Assembly: GCA_016271365.2 (NCBI GenBank)
Contig: CM057451.1
Coordinates: 372,393,501 to 372,457,500, forward strand
From: Neoceratodus forsteri
Lineage: Eukaryota; Chordata; Ceratodontiformes; Ceratodontidae
Length of the DNA: 64,000 nt
Direction: 5' to 3'
Both the position numbers and the translations under genes were made by a program. A model generated the notes under the pieces. The model saw nothing but the letters and a program-made list of their open reading frames with translations, ran no database searches and had not been told where the DNA came from. This document shows positions 20,700 to 31,588 of the stretch, one piece after another (positions within the stretch are counted from its first letter, which is position 1; every line of letters starts with the position of its first letter).

Positions 20700-23243
20700 C
20701 TGCCACTGTTCCCCTATAATATTTGAAATACATACACTTCTATCTAAGCTCTTTATCCTTACAATCAAAAGGTAACTACAATCACAATAATCTACCTTCT
20801 ACTAATACAGATTCTATCACAGAATCAGAGCACAATGCAAAAACATCTGCTACTTAGCAACAACAAACAGGTGACAACATACCAAGTTGATGTAGCTTTT
20901 TTTAAAATAGAAAATAAAAATGTAATTGTTTAAACCAATAGAAATCAGCAGTTCCAAAAGCACCTTGAACTACAAGAAATAACACAGTACCACACCTCTG
21001 CCACAATAACTAAACAGTTCTAAAACATTGGAGAAAGAAGAGAAAAATTAAGAGACTGAGCAAAAAGATACAATGTACTATAAAGTACTAGGCAATACGT
21101 ATATTTAGTTGTTTAACAGAGAAAATAAAGTACCTACCAAAACAGACAGGATACCCACAAATGACACTTAGGTTCTCAATATCAGACACCACCAAAGGCA
21201 CATACAGAAAGGGTTTAAACTATAGTATTAAAATAGTATTAAAATTAACCACATCAGAGTAGAAAGATCACACTAAATAAATGCGTTGATCCTTCTGACT
21301 TCCAACGAATATCTACCGCACAAATTTTATATCTTTCTGGAGCCTAAAGGGTTGTCTTTCACAATCAATCAGCTGCTGCAATATATATCAGTGTCCTCTG
21401 ATGCTATCCAGTATTCCCCATTTATTGTTGCAGTGCAGTGGACCACCACCGTATTTTATTTTTTAAACCATCCTGTTTTTCCACAATGCTAAATTTATTT
21501 TTACCACCACCCTATATTTTTAACCATCAGCCTTATTTGCTTTTATAAAATAGCTAGAAAAAAATCTAGAAATTTAACTGGTTGAGAGACATCACCTGAC
21601 TGTGCATTAAATCTCTTTATAAAATGGGTCTTAGAAATCCATGAATCCGACTGGCTACTACATCTTCTGAGCCGTGTCCTTATCAGAAGATATAGTAGCC
21701 AACCAGCACTTGCAGCCACTCCTGAGCCCCATAACAAAAATCAGTGAGCTCTGCCAACACTAAACAGAAATACTCTTACAGAGCTCACTGAAGCGGTTGC
21801 GCCAGCACCTAACGAACCCGGAAGAGATACCCATAGCCCCCCCCCCCCGAGCAAACCCTCATTTTGCACCACTTCCACTTTACAAAATAATATACTGTAT
21901 TTTGTAAACGTTACCTGCCACTTTACAAGACCAGCTTCTCCAATAAATCCAGGAAACAAACCGGACCACGAGGAAACAACTGACTGTGAGCTCCAACTAT
22001 GACAAGTCCATGACATGACTTGCAAAGCACAGCCCCGTTCCTCCTTATTTTCGTTACCACACACACAAAAAAAAATAGTAACCATCTCTGTCACCTAATC
22101 CGCTGGCTGCTTTATGAATCTGCCACCCAACCTTGCTCATTAAAACTGAACCGCGATTTCAAAATTCCACGGCAGTCTCCCAAGCGGACCTCAAAACCGG
22201 AAGTTGGTCCTCCTCGGCGCTCAACTCAGTCAACTTTCACCTCTCCATACAAAAAATATATCTCACATTCAAGTTCTCTAAACAAAAGGAAATAGACACC
22301 GTGCAAAGATAAATCTAGTCAGGAAATCTCCTCACAGTTCACTGAAAAACTGGAAGCAACTGTTAAACAGTCGTCTCCATCACTTCACTATCGTCAGAAA
22401 TCTTCAAAATAAAATTAAAACTATAATTGCTCCTTTACTGCAGTAACAATATTTGAACATTTCCAACACAACCAGTATATATGTGTGTGTGTGTGGGATG
22501 TGGGGGGGGGGGCACCATGCAGTAGACATCATATAAAATACAGAAATAGAGGGACTATTTTACCACTATCCTTATTAAAACTTCAATTTAAAAATAATTT
22601 CCCATCTTTTTTACACTTTTTTTAATTTTTATTAAATGCTTACTTAGGAATCCATTTTATAAGTGCAAAAACACACTCCGAGGTGTGGGTTATTGCTTGC
22701 ATATAAAAGCATGTTCAAGTGTCAAATCTCATTTTCTTCCCCATCAAAAAAAAACTACTTAGAACCATTTTATAAACGTAATAAGCCCCTTCAGGGTGTG
22801 CATAATAGGATTTTAATGCACTTCCCAGGTGCATTAAATTCCTATAATACACATCCTGTTGTGGCTTATTACTTACATAATCATCCAAAACTGTCTTTCA
22901 CCACCATAACTTGATTGCACTACCACCCTTGTTTTGATTCTAGTGCTCTAAACCTTTCTTACAACCATTTATGCACATATATAGTTTATATAAGAGGCCT
23001 GATGAATGACAGGCCCTCCATCCTGATCACCACAACCACGGCCCTATATTTTCAGATAGGAGAACCCTGCTATCACTACTTTTATTTAATAAAAATGGAG
23101 CTGGCAATCAATTTTCATCAACATAGCAGCCAATGCAAACAGAGCTTATCAGCATCAGCAGCGACAGACCGACTACAACAATGTTGCCACTGGCTATAGC
23201 ATCTGTAATGGTGCAAAATGAGGGCTACATACCAAGCTGGTTT
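20700..23243. other. Non-coding, AT-rich, no gene supported
   Basis: No recognisable protein. Notable items are a 12-base inverted pair (CAGTGAGCTCTG at 21742 and its complement at 21779), a C10 tract near 21839, a (TG)n-G10 tract near 22485-22511, and the hairpin listed separately at 22780-22871. Confidence 0.5.
22780..22871. repeat. Imperfect hairpin, 42-bp arms
   Basis: Arm AATAAGCCCCTTCAGGGTGT (22780 on) pairs with the complement of TGTGGCTTATTA (to 22871). The core ...TTTTAATGCAC / GTGCATTAAA... surrounds a 7-base loop. It has the form of a small foldback element or MITE remnant; no target duplication was found. Confidence 0.65.
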
Positions 23244-23257
23244 TAAAGACCAGGGAG

Positions 23258-23807
23258 GCTGGCCCGCTAGCGCAGAGGCAGGGTACCTGTCTGCAACACC
23301 GACGACCCAAGTATGGGAATGGACTCGGGACATTGGAGGGCCGGCAGGGGGAGAAAGACTGAGCGTCCTAGGGACCACTCTCCTTCTCTGGAGGGGGTTG
23401 TAGAGTGTCCTGCACACCATGGGCCTCTGGTGGAGGCTGGGGGAATCACCGTGCCATTAGCGTCATTTGTGGGGCGGGGAGCGGAACTTCATGTATGTCC
23501 CGCCCCCCCATGATAAGCATAAAAAAAAAATCCCGACCTCGTTACGCCTGCTGCCGCTCACGCCATGACTTAAAGTCCGCTTGGGGAGGTCCCACTCGTA
23601 GCCTCGCCCCTGGGGTGGATCCAGGGCTAAAGACTGTGTTCCTTGGGGAGGGGCAGCCCAGTGGCCCCATCTGGGAGGGGTAAGCCTGGGCATGGTTGGG
23701 TGGCATACGGGGCGGAAGCGGAACTTCATTGCATGTCCCCGCCCCCAAGAATAAGCATATTAAAAAAAATTGGGGGGCCAAAGCCTGGGGGAACTGGGCA
23801 AAAAAAA
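23258..23807 (+). mobile_element. tRNA-derived SINE, copy 1, with 14-bp target duplication
   Basis: The 14-mer TAAAGACCAGGGAG stands at 23244-23257 and, unchanged, at 23808-23821. Between them is a GC-rich unit with a tRNA-like head (CGCTAGCGCAGAGGCAGGG as A-box-like, CGACGACCCAAG before a weak B-box region) and an A-rich end. The motif GCGGAACTTCATGTATGTCC...ATAAGCAT followed by poly-A occurs twice (about 23471-23530 and 23708-23770), so the body may be a dimer or carry an internal tandem. The same head region recurs at 24146. Confidence 0.75.
23471..23770. repeat. Duplicated tail module within SINE copy 1
   Basis: Two modules about 237 bp apart each read GGGGCGG-(G/A)AGCGGAACTTCAT-TG-CCCCGCCCCC-ATAAGCAT-poly-A. 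The first ends near 23530, the second near 23770. This suggests that the SINE is a dimer of two units, each ending in A-rich sequence. Confidence 0.65.
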
Positions 23808-24018
23808 TAAAGACCAGGGAGACAGAAACCAGAAAGAGAACAACATAGAGAAACAAAAAAGGGAGTAGTCAACTAGGATTATACAATGATGAAAAATGCT
23901 GAAAGCTGATTGGTGGACAGCCAGTTTTAACTGTGATGCTATCTCTCAGTACAACCTCACAAGTAAAAGTACTGCCTGCACAGCCTACTTACAACTGTAA
24001 ACACATAAATAAGGGATA

Positions 24019-24767
24019 TGCAATCCACCTACTGGAAATACTGTTGATATTTTTTGTTTAAGTGCCAACTGACCCGTTATCACGAGTGGCAAAGCCACGA
24101 GTGATGTCATCGGGTCAACTGACACGAGAACAAAAAATATCAATAGGCCCAGTGGCGCTGAGGGTTGAGGCGCTGGACACCACACCTCACTCCACGCTGG
24201 CGACCCGGGCTCAGGAGTGGACTCGGGTCGCTGGTGGGTCAGCCAGGGGGAGATTGGCATGAGCATCCCATGACAGCTCGCCTACTCCGGGGAAGGTTGT
24301 GGCCATATCCCGCGCTTTTGTACGAGTCTGAGGGCAGGCTTGGAGTATTACAAGCCCCTAACAAAAGGGGGATGGGCAGCCGCTACACAGCAGCGTAACG
24401 TCGGCATTCAACGCCTTGACGTCTGGGTCTTACGCTGTAGGGGTGGGAGAAAAAAGGAAAATGCTTGCCAGGACCGGGAAGACGGGCTGCATGGAGCGTG
24501 CCTCTGACGTGCCCCGTTCGCCCTGCCACCTCTGGACCGACGAAACAGTGAGTAGTTTGAGGTGTTAGGGCCTCGCCTCATCCCCGCCAGGGGGGGTAAT
24601 CCGAGGCTCCATAGGAGACACGGAGGTGGAAGTGGGTAGAGTGGGAGGCAGGAGGATGACTCCTTAGTAGCCCCAAAGGGTCGGGGCTGGCAGGACGAGG
24701 AGGGGATAAAATTGCGATTTCAAAAAAAAATAAAAATATCGACAATATTTCCAGTAGGAGGGTTGCG
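24019..24767. mobile_element. Palindromic MITE split by a SINE
   Basis: Outer ends TGCAATCCACCTACTGGAAA (24019) and, in reverse complement, CGCAACCCTCCTACTGGAAA (to 24767) form terminal inverted repeats, each bordered by TA (24017-24018 and 24768-24769), the target duplication typical of Tc1/mariner-type elements. A central palindrome lies at 24063-24122 (ACTGACCCGTTATCACGAGT / its complement around AAA). With the SINE at 24146-24731 and one target copy removed, the remainder is one almost complete hairpin of about 150 bp. It carries no coding sequence. Confidence 0.75.
24146..24731 (+). mobile_element. tRNA-derived SINE, copy 2, inside the MITE
   Basis: The SINE starts with a tRNA-like head (CAGTGGCGCTGAGGGTTGAG as A box region, GGCGACCCGGGCTCAGGAG as B box region) and ends in CAAAAAAAAAT. 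It is related to SINE copy 1 in the segment GTGGACTCGGGTCGCTGG ... GCCAGGGGGAGA. Flanks AAAAATATCAATA (24133-24145) and AAAAATATCGACA (24732-24744) are a 13-bp target duplication with two differences. Confidence 0.75.
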
Positions 24768-24784
24768 TATTCAATTAATGCCAT

Positions 24785-25280
24785 ACCCAAAAAAAGTGGG
24801 AAAAAAAGTAAATTCTTGGCATTCTGTGCCGATTATAAAAAATATAAAGGAAATCTATAAATGAAACACCACTCATTTAGTAGGTATTTTTGTCCTGATT
24901 AACTTTTTTGCTCAAAGTATCATGCTATGAATTTTCACTTTAGTTATATGCATTTGTGTGTTGCAAAAAGTGAAAAAAATTGAATTTTCTGCAGTTTTTT
25001 TGTTAATTATAAAAGTAATAGGCATCTATGAAGTGAAACCACTCATTTTGTAGATATTTTTGTGCTTAACAATTTTCTTGCTCACAGTACCGTGCTATCA
25101 TTTTTCGTATTAAAGTTATTCGCATTAGAATACGGTAGGTACTGTTACTGAGGTTGAATATACAAATGCGTTCCGAATGAGCCAATGTGGACCTAATAGA
25201 GATATTTGGACCTACAGTGAAAATCATTTCAGATATTTTCACTGTAGGTCCTAGCAATTAAAAATAACACTTATTTGGGG
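24785..25280 (-). repeat. Inverted copy of the 12.7-kb tandem-unit repeat
   Basis: In reverse complement this stretch starts with the same leader as 12720 (GTGTTATTTTTAATTGCTAG, CCAAATATCTCTATTAGGTC) and has two units with AATGATAGCACGGTACTG and ACAAAAATATCTACAAAATG, about 165 bases apart. The leader also contains a short hairpin (GGACCTACAGTGAAAAT and its complement, 25208-25253). Confidence 0.8.
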
Positions 25281-25349
25281 AAAGTTATGCACACAGGTAT
25301 GCCATAAATGAATCCATTTAAATTAATAATCAATATATGGAACTTCAGA

Positions 25350-25380
25350 GAGAGAGAGTGTGTGTGTGTGTGTATGTGCG
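25350..25380. repeat. (GA)n-(TG)n microsatellite
   Basis: A short GA run passes directly into a TG run. Confidence 0.9.
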
Positions 25381-25439
25381 CATCTGAGATCATGAAAAAA
25401 TTACTCATCGTAACAGTATTGTTTCTTCTCAGTGATACT

Positions 25440-25610
25440 CAGGCATTCAGAACTCTTGCACTGACCCTTTAAGATGGAGCTGCCCGGAGAGATGGAACAT
25501 AGGCAAATGATGAAATCTTTTGCAGGTGCCACTTTTTCAAATGCTGCCTTCTACTAACTGCCTTCGTTCTAAACCCCTCAGATTTTCTGGAAGCCTAGAA
25601 AGACAAGCCT
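25440..25610. repeat. DIRS-2 terminal inverted repeat, 3' side
   Basis: Reverse complement of 36560-36752 with scattered mismatches; both contain the block GATGATGGAATCTTTTGC / its counterpart and TTAGTTCTAAACCCCTCAGA-like ends. It is the 3' end relative to the minus-strand genes. Confidence 0.85.
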
Positions 25611-25807
25611 ATGAAGACTAAGTGTAATAATAACAATATTAATCATAATTATTGTAGGAACTCCCTTAACACCCAAAAATGTCTCCAACTGGAGGACATA
25701 ACATATGAAAGAATACCCCTGAATGTCAGAATCACCTGAAGAGAGGAACAACAGTAGTGAATACAATCACAACATATGTGCCAGTGTGTGTCACAGATAC
25801 CCCTGAG

Positions 25808-26030
25808 AAATACAGGTTACTCACCCGTAACAGGAGTTCTAGGAATGGTATATGTTGTTCATCCACACTTACTGGCAGGTTCCTTGACGCTTTAAATCTT
25901 GCCGGAAGGTCTTCAAGCTGGCTCCTCCCACCCACCCGGGTGGTAAAACTCTCGGCTCCGCACCATGACGCCAGATCTAGCCCGCTGGAAGCCAGGTTAT
26001 GAGTCGAAGCCGGGGAGGTCGGGCGGGTTG
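25808..26030. repeat. DIRS-1 terminal inverted repeat, 3' side, copy B
   Basis: Starts TACAGGTTACTCACCCGTAA and runs through CACACTTACTGGCAGGTTCC to the GGCGTCATGG complement block. Positions about 25855-25990 are the reverse complement of 31570-31722. The first 55 bases are not shared with the other terminal repeat, as expected for DIRS ends. Confidence 0.85.
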
Positions 26031-26118
26031 CATGGACGAACATATACCATTCCTAGAACTCCTGTTACAGATGAGTAATTTCTAGGGACATGGATATGTT
26101 GTTCTATCCACACTTATT
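26030..26118. repeat. Internal complementary region of DIRS-1 copy B
   Basis: The first half (CATATACCATTCCTAGAACT ... GTTAC) is the reverse complement of the outer left end at 25815-25862. The second half (TTCTAGGGACATGGATATGT, then TCTATCCACACTTATTGGCA) is the reverse complement of the outer right end at 31680-31722. This two-part arrangement is what the known DIRS replication model requires to join the two non-identical ends in a circular intermediate. Confidence 0.85.
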
Positions 26119-26229
26119 GGCAGACTCCTGGCAGTTCTCCAGGAGGAGGGAGGCAAGGCGCACAACCCTTACTTAGGAAATAAGGACTGGAGAACCGAGG
26201 TCCCAAAACCAGCATCCCGGTGTGACTCA

Positions 26230-27230
26230 AGGTCGATGTGGTATTGGGTAATGAAGGTGTGTGCTGACTTCCAGGTAGCAGCCCTGCAGATTTTCTGGAT
26301 AGGGACGTCCCTGGAAGCAGCCGCCGAAGCAGCGTATGGCGGTAGAATGAGCTCTTATCCCTTTGGGAGGCTCCATGCCCGCCAACCTATAGCAGAGATC
26401 TATGCAGGAGGTGACCCACCTGCCTATCGTCCGCTTGGCTGCAGGTCTGCCAGATGCGGCTTCAGCGTAGGTGACAAACAGTTGGCGAACTTCTCCCCGA
26501 ACTTCAGCGTCCCACCTTATAATAAGAGAGCGCTCTTCTAGGGTCCAGAGTATAGAGCCTATATTCGGCCTCCGAGGTGTGATTGGGGTAGAACACCAGC
26601 AGAGTCAACACCTAGTTAAGGTGAAACTCTGACACCACCTTCGGAAGGAATTTTGGGTGGGGGCACAGAACAACCTTGTCCCTGTGGAAGACCAGATAAG
26701 GAGACTAGATGGAAAGCGCCTGGAGCTCTCCCATCCTTCTGGCTGACATAATAGCCACCAAGAAGGTGGTCTTCCATGACAGGTGGGAGATATCGGACCT
26801 GTGCATCGGTTCGAATGGCTTGCCCATGAGCTCAGCCAATACCAGCAGTAGATCCCACGGAGGTGGAGGTTCTCGCACGGAGGGGATATGTGATCAAGGC
26901 ATTTGAAAAGGCGCCCGACCACCTTCTACTGCGCCACCGACTGCTTTCCGGCCCACGCCCAGTAAGCAGAGATGGCTGCCAGGTGCACCTTAAGGGTGTC
27001 GACCGAAGCCCTTGCTGAGAAAGGGACCATGGGTAGTCCAGAATGCTGGCCAAGGAGCAGGAGGAAGGGTCCAACCCCTTATCCCGACACCAAATGGAGA
27101 ATCTCTTCCATTTGAAAGCATAGCATTTTCTGGTCGACTCCTTACAGGATGCCTCAACAACGTTGAGGACCTCGTCGGAAAGACCCAAGGCCTGGAACTC
27201 TAGCCGCTCAGGAACCAGGTCGTCAGGTGC
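26230..27230 (-). pseudogene. Tyrosine recombinase, DIRS-1 copy B
   Basis: N-terminal part: SCKESTRKCYAFKWKRFSIW, then DKGLDPSSCSLASILDY (near 27150-27020). Later pieces recognisable against copy C include VVSEFHLN (26620) and KGIRAHST (26360), but two single-base losses after that shift the HxxRH box out of frame and the rest is read incorrectly. The enzyme would integrate circular DNA by site-specific-type recombination. It overlaps the end of the RNase H frame, as in copy C. Confidence 0.75.
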
Positions 27231-28359
27231 AGGGATCGAAGGTCCGGGTGTAGTACCTTGCTCTGACTGACTGAGATTAGGTCCGGGCGAGCTGGAAGCT
27301 GCCTCGGGAGCCTGGAGCTGAGGCTGAGGAGATCTGGATACCAGAACTGGCAGGGCCAGTCTGGGGCTACCAGAATCACCTGTGCCTTGTCCCTCCTCAC
27401 CTTCAGAAGCACCTTGTGGATCAAGGGAAATGAAGGAAAGGCGTAGAAGAGGCACAGGGTCCACGGCCTCGAGAAGACATCCCCCTGCAGTAAGCCCTGC
27501 TGAGGGGGGCGGGCATGAAACAGCCTCAGCTTCCAATTCTCCCTGGAGGCAAACAGGTCCACCTGAGGAGTGCCCCAGTGAGAGAAGAGATCGTGTACTA
27601 CCTCCGGCAGGAGAGACAACTCGTAAGATGCAGCACCTATCTGGCTTAGGGCATCGGCCAGAGTGTTGGAGGCTCCCGCCACATGGATGGCTAGGAAATC
27701 CGCCTCCAGTCTGCTCATGAGAGACCAAGTGCAGAAAGCTTTCTTGCTAAGGGGCAAGGAGTGCGTCCCGCCCTGGCGGTTTAGGTAGTACACGGTCGTG
27801 GTATTGTCCGTCTGGACCTGGACCACTTGACCCTGTACAAATGGAGCGAACGTGGTGAGGGCTAGTCGGACCGCTCGAAGCTCCAGCAGGTTGATGTGGC
27901 ATCGAGACTCCTGAGGGGACCAGAGGCCATGCGCTCTGTGCTCCCCAGATGGGCACCACAACCCATCAGAGAGGCATCGGTTGTTAAAATGACTGTTGGC
28001 TCGAGGTGGACAAATGGGATGCCCTCCTGCAGATGAGCTGGAACGATCCACCACTGGAGAGCGTTCCACATCTCCTGGGTCACTGCCACTGGCTGGTCCA
28101 GTGGACCGGAGTGCTGTGACCACTGGCGGTCCAGCCCCCATTGAAGGGGATGCATGTGCCAGTGCGCCCAAAAGACCATGCTGGTGCAGGCCGCCATGAG
28201 GCCCAGGAGGCGCAGGAAGTCCCGGGCAGGGCGCAACTGCCCAACCAGAAATGATTGGGCAAAGGAGGTGAGAACCTCGGCCCTGTCCGCCGGGAGCCGT
28301 GCTCTGGCTCGAAGAGAGTCGAATTCTGCCTCGATGAATTGAATCACCTGCATTGGCAA
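27200..28359 (-). pseudogene. RNase H domain, DIRS-1 copy B
   Basis: Frame 28359-27862 holds VILTTDASLMGCGAHL with the first catalytic Asp. The frame then shifts to that of 29362-27200, which holds HINLLELRAVRLALTTF (Glu), VQTDNTTTVYYLNRQGG (Asp) and IHVAGASNTLADALSQIG (final Asp). The C-terminal part has VDLFASRENWKLRLFHARPP and VILVAPDWPCQFWYPDLL. All four acidic positions are present; one frameshift near 27870 splits the domain. Confidence 0.85.
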
Positions 28360-28875
28360 GAGTTCCGATTTGGCCTAGTTGATGAGGAGGCCAATCTGAG
28401 AGCAGACCTGGAGGGCCAGATCCCTGGACTGCTCCACCTCCAGCCTGGAGGGGGCTGCAATCAGCCAGTCGTCCAGGTAAGGGTACACCTGGACCCTTCA
28501 GTGCCGCAGGAATGCCGTCACCACTGTCATGCATTTGGTGAAGACCCTGGGAGCTGGGGAAAGACCAAAGGGCATGGCCTGGAACTCGTAGAGGGATCCC
28601 TCCACTCTGAAGTGAAGGAATCGCTGGTGGGATGGATGGATTGGGACGTGAAAGAACGCATCCTGGAGGTCCACAGAACAGGACCACACGCCTCGTTCCA
28701 AGGATGGAATATTCTGTGCCAGAGCGACCATCCTGAAGGTTCGAGACCTTAGGAACTTGTTTAGGTTGTGTAGGTCTAGAGTGAGGCGCCAGCCCCCCGT
28801 CCGTTTTTGGGCCAGGAAATACCTGGACACAAACCCTGGGTCTGATGGAGGATCCGCTATCTCCCTGATCACCAC
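28360..28875 (-). pseudogene. Reverse transcriptase, DIRS-1 copy B
   Basis: Frame 28875-28498 carries VSRYFLAQKRTGGWRLTLDL, SCSVDLQDAFFHVPIHPSHQ (motif A Asp) and MPFGLSPAPRVFTKCMTVVT, then an in-frame TGA at 28498. Directly beyond the stop the frame reads RVQVYPYLDDWLIAAPS, so the YxDD box is intact and the gene is broken by one stop and a second stop in ...GLLIN*AKSELLP near 28375. Confidence 0.88.
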
Positions 28876-29126
28876 CTTCTGGATGAGTAGAGCAACGTCG
28901 GCTCAACAAGCCGACAGAGAGGCTGTGGACCCCATAGCCCCCCGTGGGGCGACGGCCCGATAGGGTGGAGCCTGCTCGAATTCCAGAGGCAGACCTTTCC
29001 CTACCACTTCCAACCCCCAGCGGTCCGCGGTGATAGCGGACCAGGCAGAAAGGAAGTGGCAGAGCCGTGCCCCCACGGGAGGATCCCGGGGGAGTGATGA
29101 GGCTGGGGGAGACATCCCTCAACCCG

Positions 29127-30284
29127 TCACTGGGCAGGCTTGGAGGAAGGACCGGCCGAGGGACCTCCTGGGCCTTTTCCTCCCGGCTTCCTGCTGGAGG
29201 AAGCAGCAGACTTGGCTTTGGGGTGCAAAGTGCGTGCCTGCTGGCCCTGATGCTGGTGTTGCTGGGCCAGATGTGCTGCAGGGGCAGAAGGCCGGAAGGG
29301 CTTACGCTGCTGCTGGCGGCCTTTGTCCTTCTGGGCAGATGTGACCAAGTCCAAGGTGGCATTGGACTTCTCGATCCTCTGGAGATGGCCTTCCACCCCA
29401 GGACCGAACAAGTCAGTACCCAGGAAGGGAACGTCTGCCAGCTTGTTCTGGGTATCCACCGTGAAGGTGGAGATCCACAGCCAAGCTCTGTGGCGCATGG
29501 CCACTGCGGCCACTACTGACCGGGCACAAGAGTCTCCAATGTCGAGAGCAGTTTGGAACTGTTGCTTTGCCACCGCCCTTCCCTGATCCTGCACCGGTTT
29601 GACCGTAGTCTGGAGGTCAGCTGGGAGATGAGTGATCACCTCATCCAGGGAGCCCGAAAGGGCGTGGGAAAGGTGTGCCATCAGTACGGCCGAACTGGCC
29701 TGACGAAGGCCTAAGGAGGACGCAGCGTAAACTTTACGCCCGGAGTAGTCCAGTTTCTTGGACTCTTTATCCAGTGGCTTGTCCACGTCCGGAGTGTTTC
29801 CGGAGCGCTGGAAAACGCTGTCGGTCACCAACCCCTCTGCAAAGGGGTGCTCCGAGAATCTGAAGAGTGAGCTGGTGGGAACTGCATACTTCCTGCCATC
29901 CTGGCCAAGGGAGCTGGACAAGAAGTCGGCCACTGCCATAACTCCAGGGCCGGGCCAACAATGGCTTCGGCCACAGGAAAGGCCTCCGCAGGAGAATCCC
30001 CTCGGTCCAGTATCTCCGTGAGGGGATATCTGACCCACTTTGACACAGGTTCGAGCTTTATCCCAGTAGATTCTGATATGAGCCGAAGTAATCCCATGAA
30101 CGAGGATGGGCACTCGTCCACCGACTGTCCCCCAAAGGACTCCAGGTGAGAGGCCTGGAGAACAGGGAAGAGTCATCGTCAGACTACGAGGAGTCTGCAA
30201 ACAGCTGCTGAGGGCCAGAGCCACCCTCCACCTGCCGAGGGCGATCAGGAGTGAGGGTGACCGACAACCAATGGGGCAACCCAT
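29127..30284 (-). pseudogene. gag capsid-like ORF, DIRS-1 copy B
   Basis: From about 29920 leftwards the frame matches copy A: KKLDYSGRKVYAASSLGLRQ, HLPADLQTTVKPVQDQGRAV and the basic Gln/His-rich end QHQHQGQQARTLHPKAKSAA. It ends at 29127, about 250 bases before the RT frame opens. The first 100 codons of this open frame are out of register; the corresponding copy A sequence (LTEILDRG...) lies in the frame of 30121-29825, so a frameshift occurs near 29900. Confidence 0.75.
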
Positions 30285-30933
30285 GACCCGACCAAGAGTC
30301 CTTGGTTGGAGCCCCAGTTTTCGGTTGTGGAGGCGGGGGTTCCACCATGATGGGTGGCGCAGCTGGTTTCAGCCGAACAACTGGTGCTGGCTCCTCAATG
30401 ACCACGAGGGGTTGTTTCAGCCGCTCAGGTGACAGCCACTTAATGGCCGGGGAAGGCAACGGGGTCGGCTTGTTCCCGGACAGAAGGAGCCTCTGCCACA
30501 TCAAGTCCTCATAGCGTCAACACAATTTGCGCCAAAGCCTTTCCTCTAAGGAGGAGGAAGATGAGGACAAGCGGCGCCTCCGCTTTCCTCGATGCCGAGA
30601 CCACCGATCTCGGCGGGATCGGCTGGACCGAAAAGAGGTCCAAGACCATCTGTGTTTCCGAGGATGGGACTGGGAGGCAGCGGGGGAAACCCTTTCCTCC
30701 TTCGGCTCGGGAAACTTAACCGGGGACTCTGGCACAGGAGGCGCAGGCAAGTCCTCTGTTTCCACCAGGGGAACCGGTGAAGAAGGGTTGTCTGCTTCTC
30801 CAGTCGACAGCCCGTCCGACGGGTCGATAAAAATCTCGACCTCATCGACTGTTGTCTCGGCCGGCTGACCTGATGGAGACACCGTGAAGCCAGCGGCCTT
30901 AGCCGCAACCTCGACCGAAGTAGAGTGTCGCAC
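30184..30933 (-). pseudogene. gag middle region, DIRS-1 copy B
   Basis: One frame with a single stop at 30517 (read-through sequence RKLC*RYEDLMWQRLLLSG). It is acidic then Ser/Arg-rich (FRSSRSRRDRWSRHRGKRRR) and ends with a Pro-rich stretch (APPIMVEPPPPQPKTGAP). No catalytic motif. It bridges the zinc-finger start and the capsid-like part. Confidence 0.65.
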
Positions 30934-31588
30934 TGTCCGGGGAAGGGGATCTCTCCCGCTCCCACGAACGCCGACGGTGGGACTTACCCTTCAAGTCCTT
31001 CTTCTTGGACCGAGAGGAATGTCCCGATGGACCCTCACCTTTTGTAGAGAGGGATTGACAAAGCTCCTTAAAAGAAGCCGTGTAGGAGGAGCCCAAAGAG
31101 AGCGGGATAAATGCCGCGGCCGAGGAAGATGAAGATGCGGCCTGGGCCGCCTCCTCCTCGAGGGCTATCATCTGCTCAAGTTGCTCAGCCGAGCCTGCCG
31201 CTGTGGACACTGCCCAACGGGCCTCCTTTGACTTCACCGGAGGAACACATCTCTCGGGGCGCCCAAGTTGGAGTCTGGCAGCAAGGTCTTCAAAGACGTT
31301 GACCGAGAAAGACTTGCACAATTCGCAGGCCTGCAGATCGTGATCGAGTCCAAGGCAATAAACGCACGTGGAGTGCGGATCGGTCCGAGACATTTTCTGC
31401 CCGCATGGGCACCGTGGAAATCCGGGAGTCGACTTATCCATCGCATCCGCGAAGGAAGAAACAGACCGAAGTCTAGAAAATTTGAGAATAAGTTTTGGTT
31501 TAGCCGACGAGTTTGGATCCAGACCTAAAACGCAGAGTGCTAAGGAGCGAACCTGAGCTTCCAAGCAGTAAGGAAGATCTGACGTCAT
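30899..31588 (-). CDS. ORF1 N-terminal zinc-finger segment, DIRS-1 copy B
   Basis: An open frame of 229 codons; the likely start is the Met of MDKSTPGFPRCPCGQKMSRT near 31443, since copy A begins similarly. The Cys/His cluster (CPCG, H-STCVYCLGLDHD, CELC) would bind metal. It is followed by Ala/Ser-rich and basic stretches (SKKKDLKGKSHRRRSWERER). The frame ends at 30899 and the protein presumably continued into the neighbouring frame through a now-lost register. Confidence 0.75.
   Translation of the reverse strand: MTSDLPYCLEAQVRSLALCVLGLDPNSSAKPKLILKFSRLRSVSSFADAMDKSTPGFPRCPCGQKMSRTDPHSTCVYCLGLDHDLQACELCKSFSVNVFEDLAARLQLGRPERCVPPVKSKEARWAVSTAAGSAEQLEQMIALEEEAAQAASSSSSAAAFIPLSLGSSYTASFKELCQSLSTKGEGPSGHSSRSKKKDLKGKSHRRRSWERERSPSPDSATLYFGRGCG

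Noticed and set aside
21742..21790. 12-bp inverted pair as an operator or terminator
   Set aside because: Short, isolated, in non-coding AT-rich sequence with no gene next to it; likely chance or an old element end.
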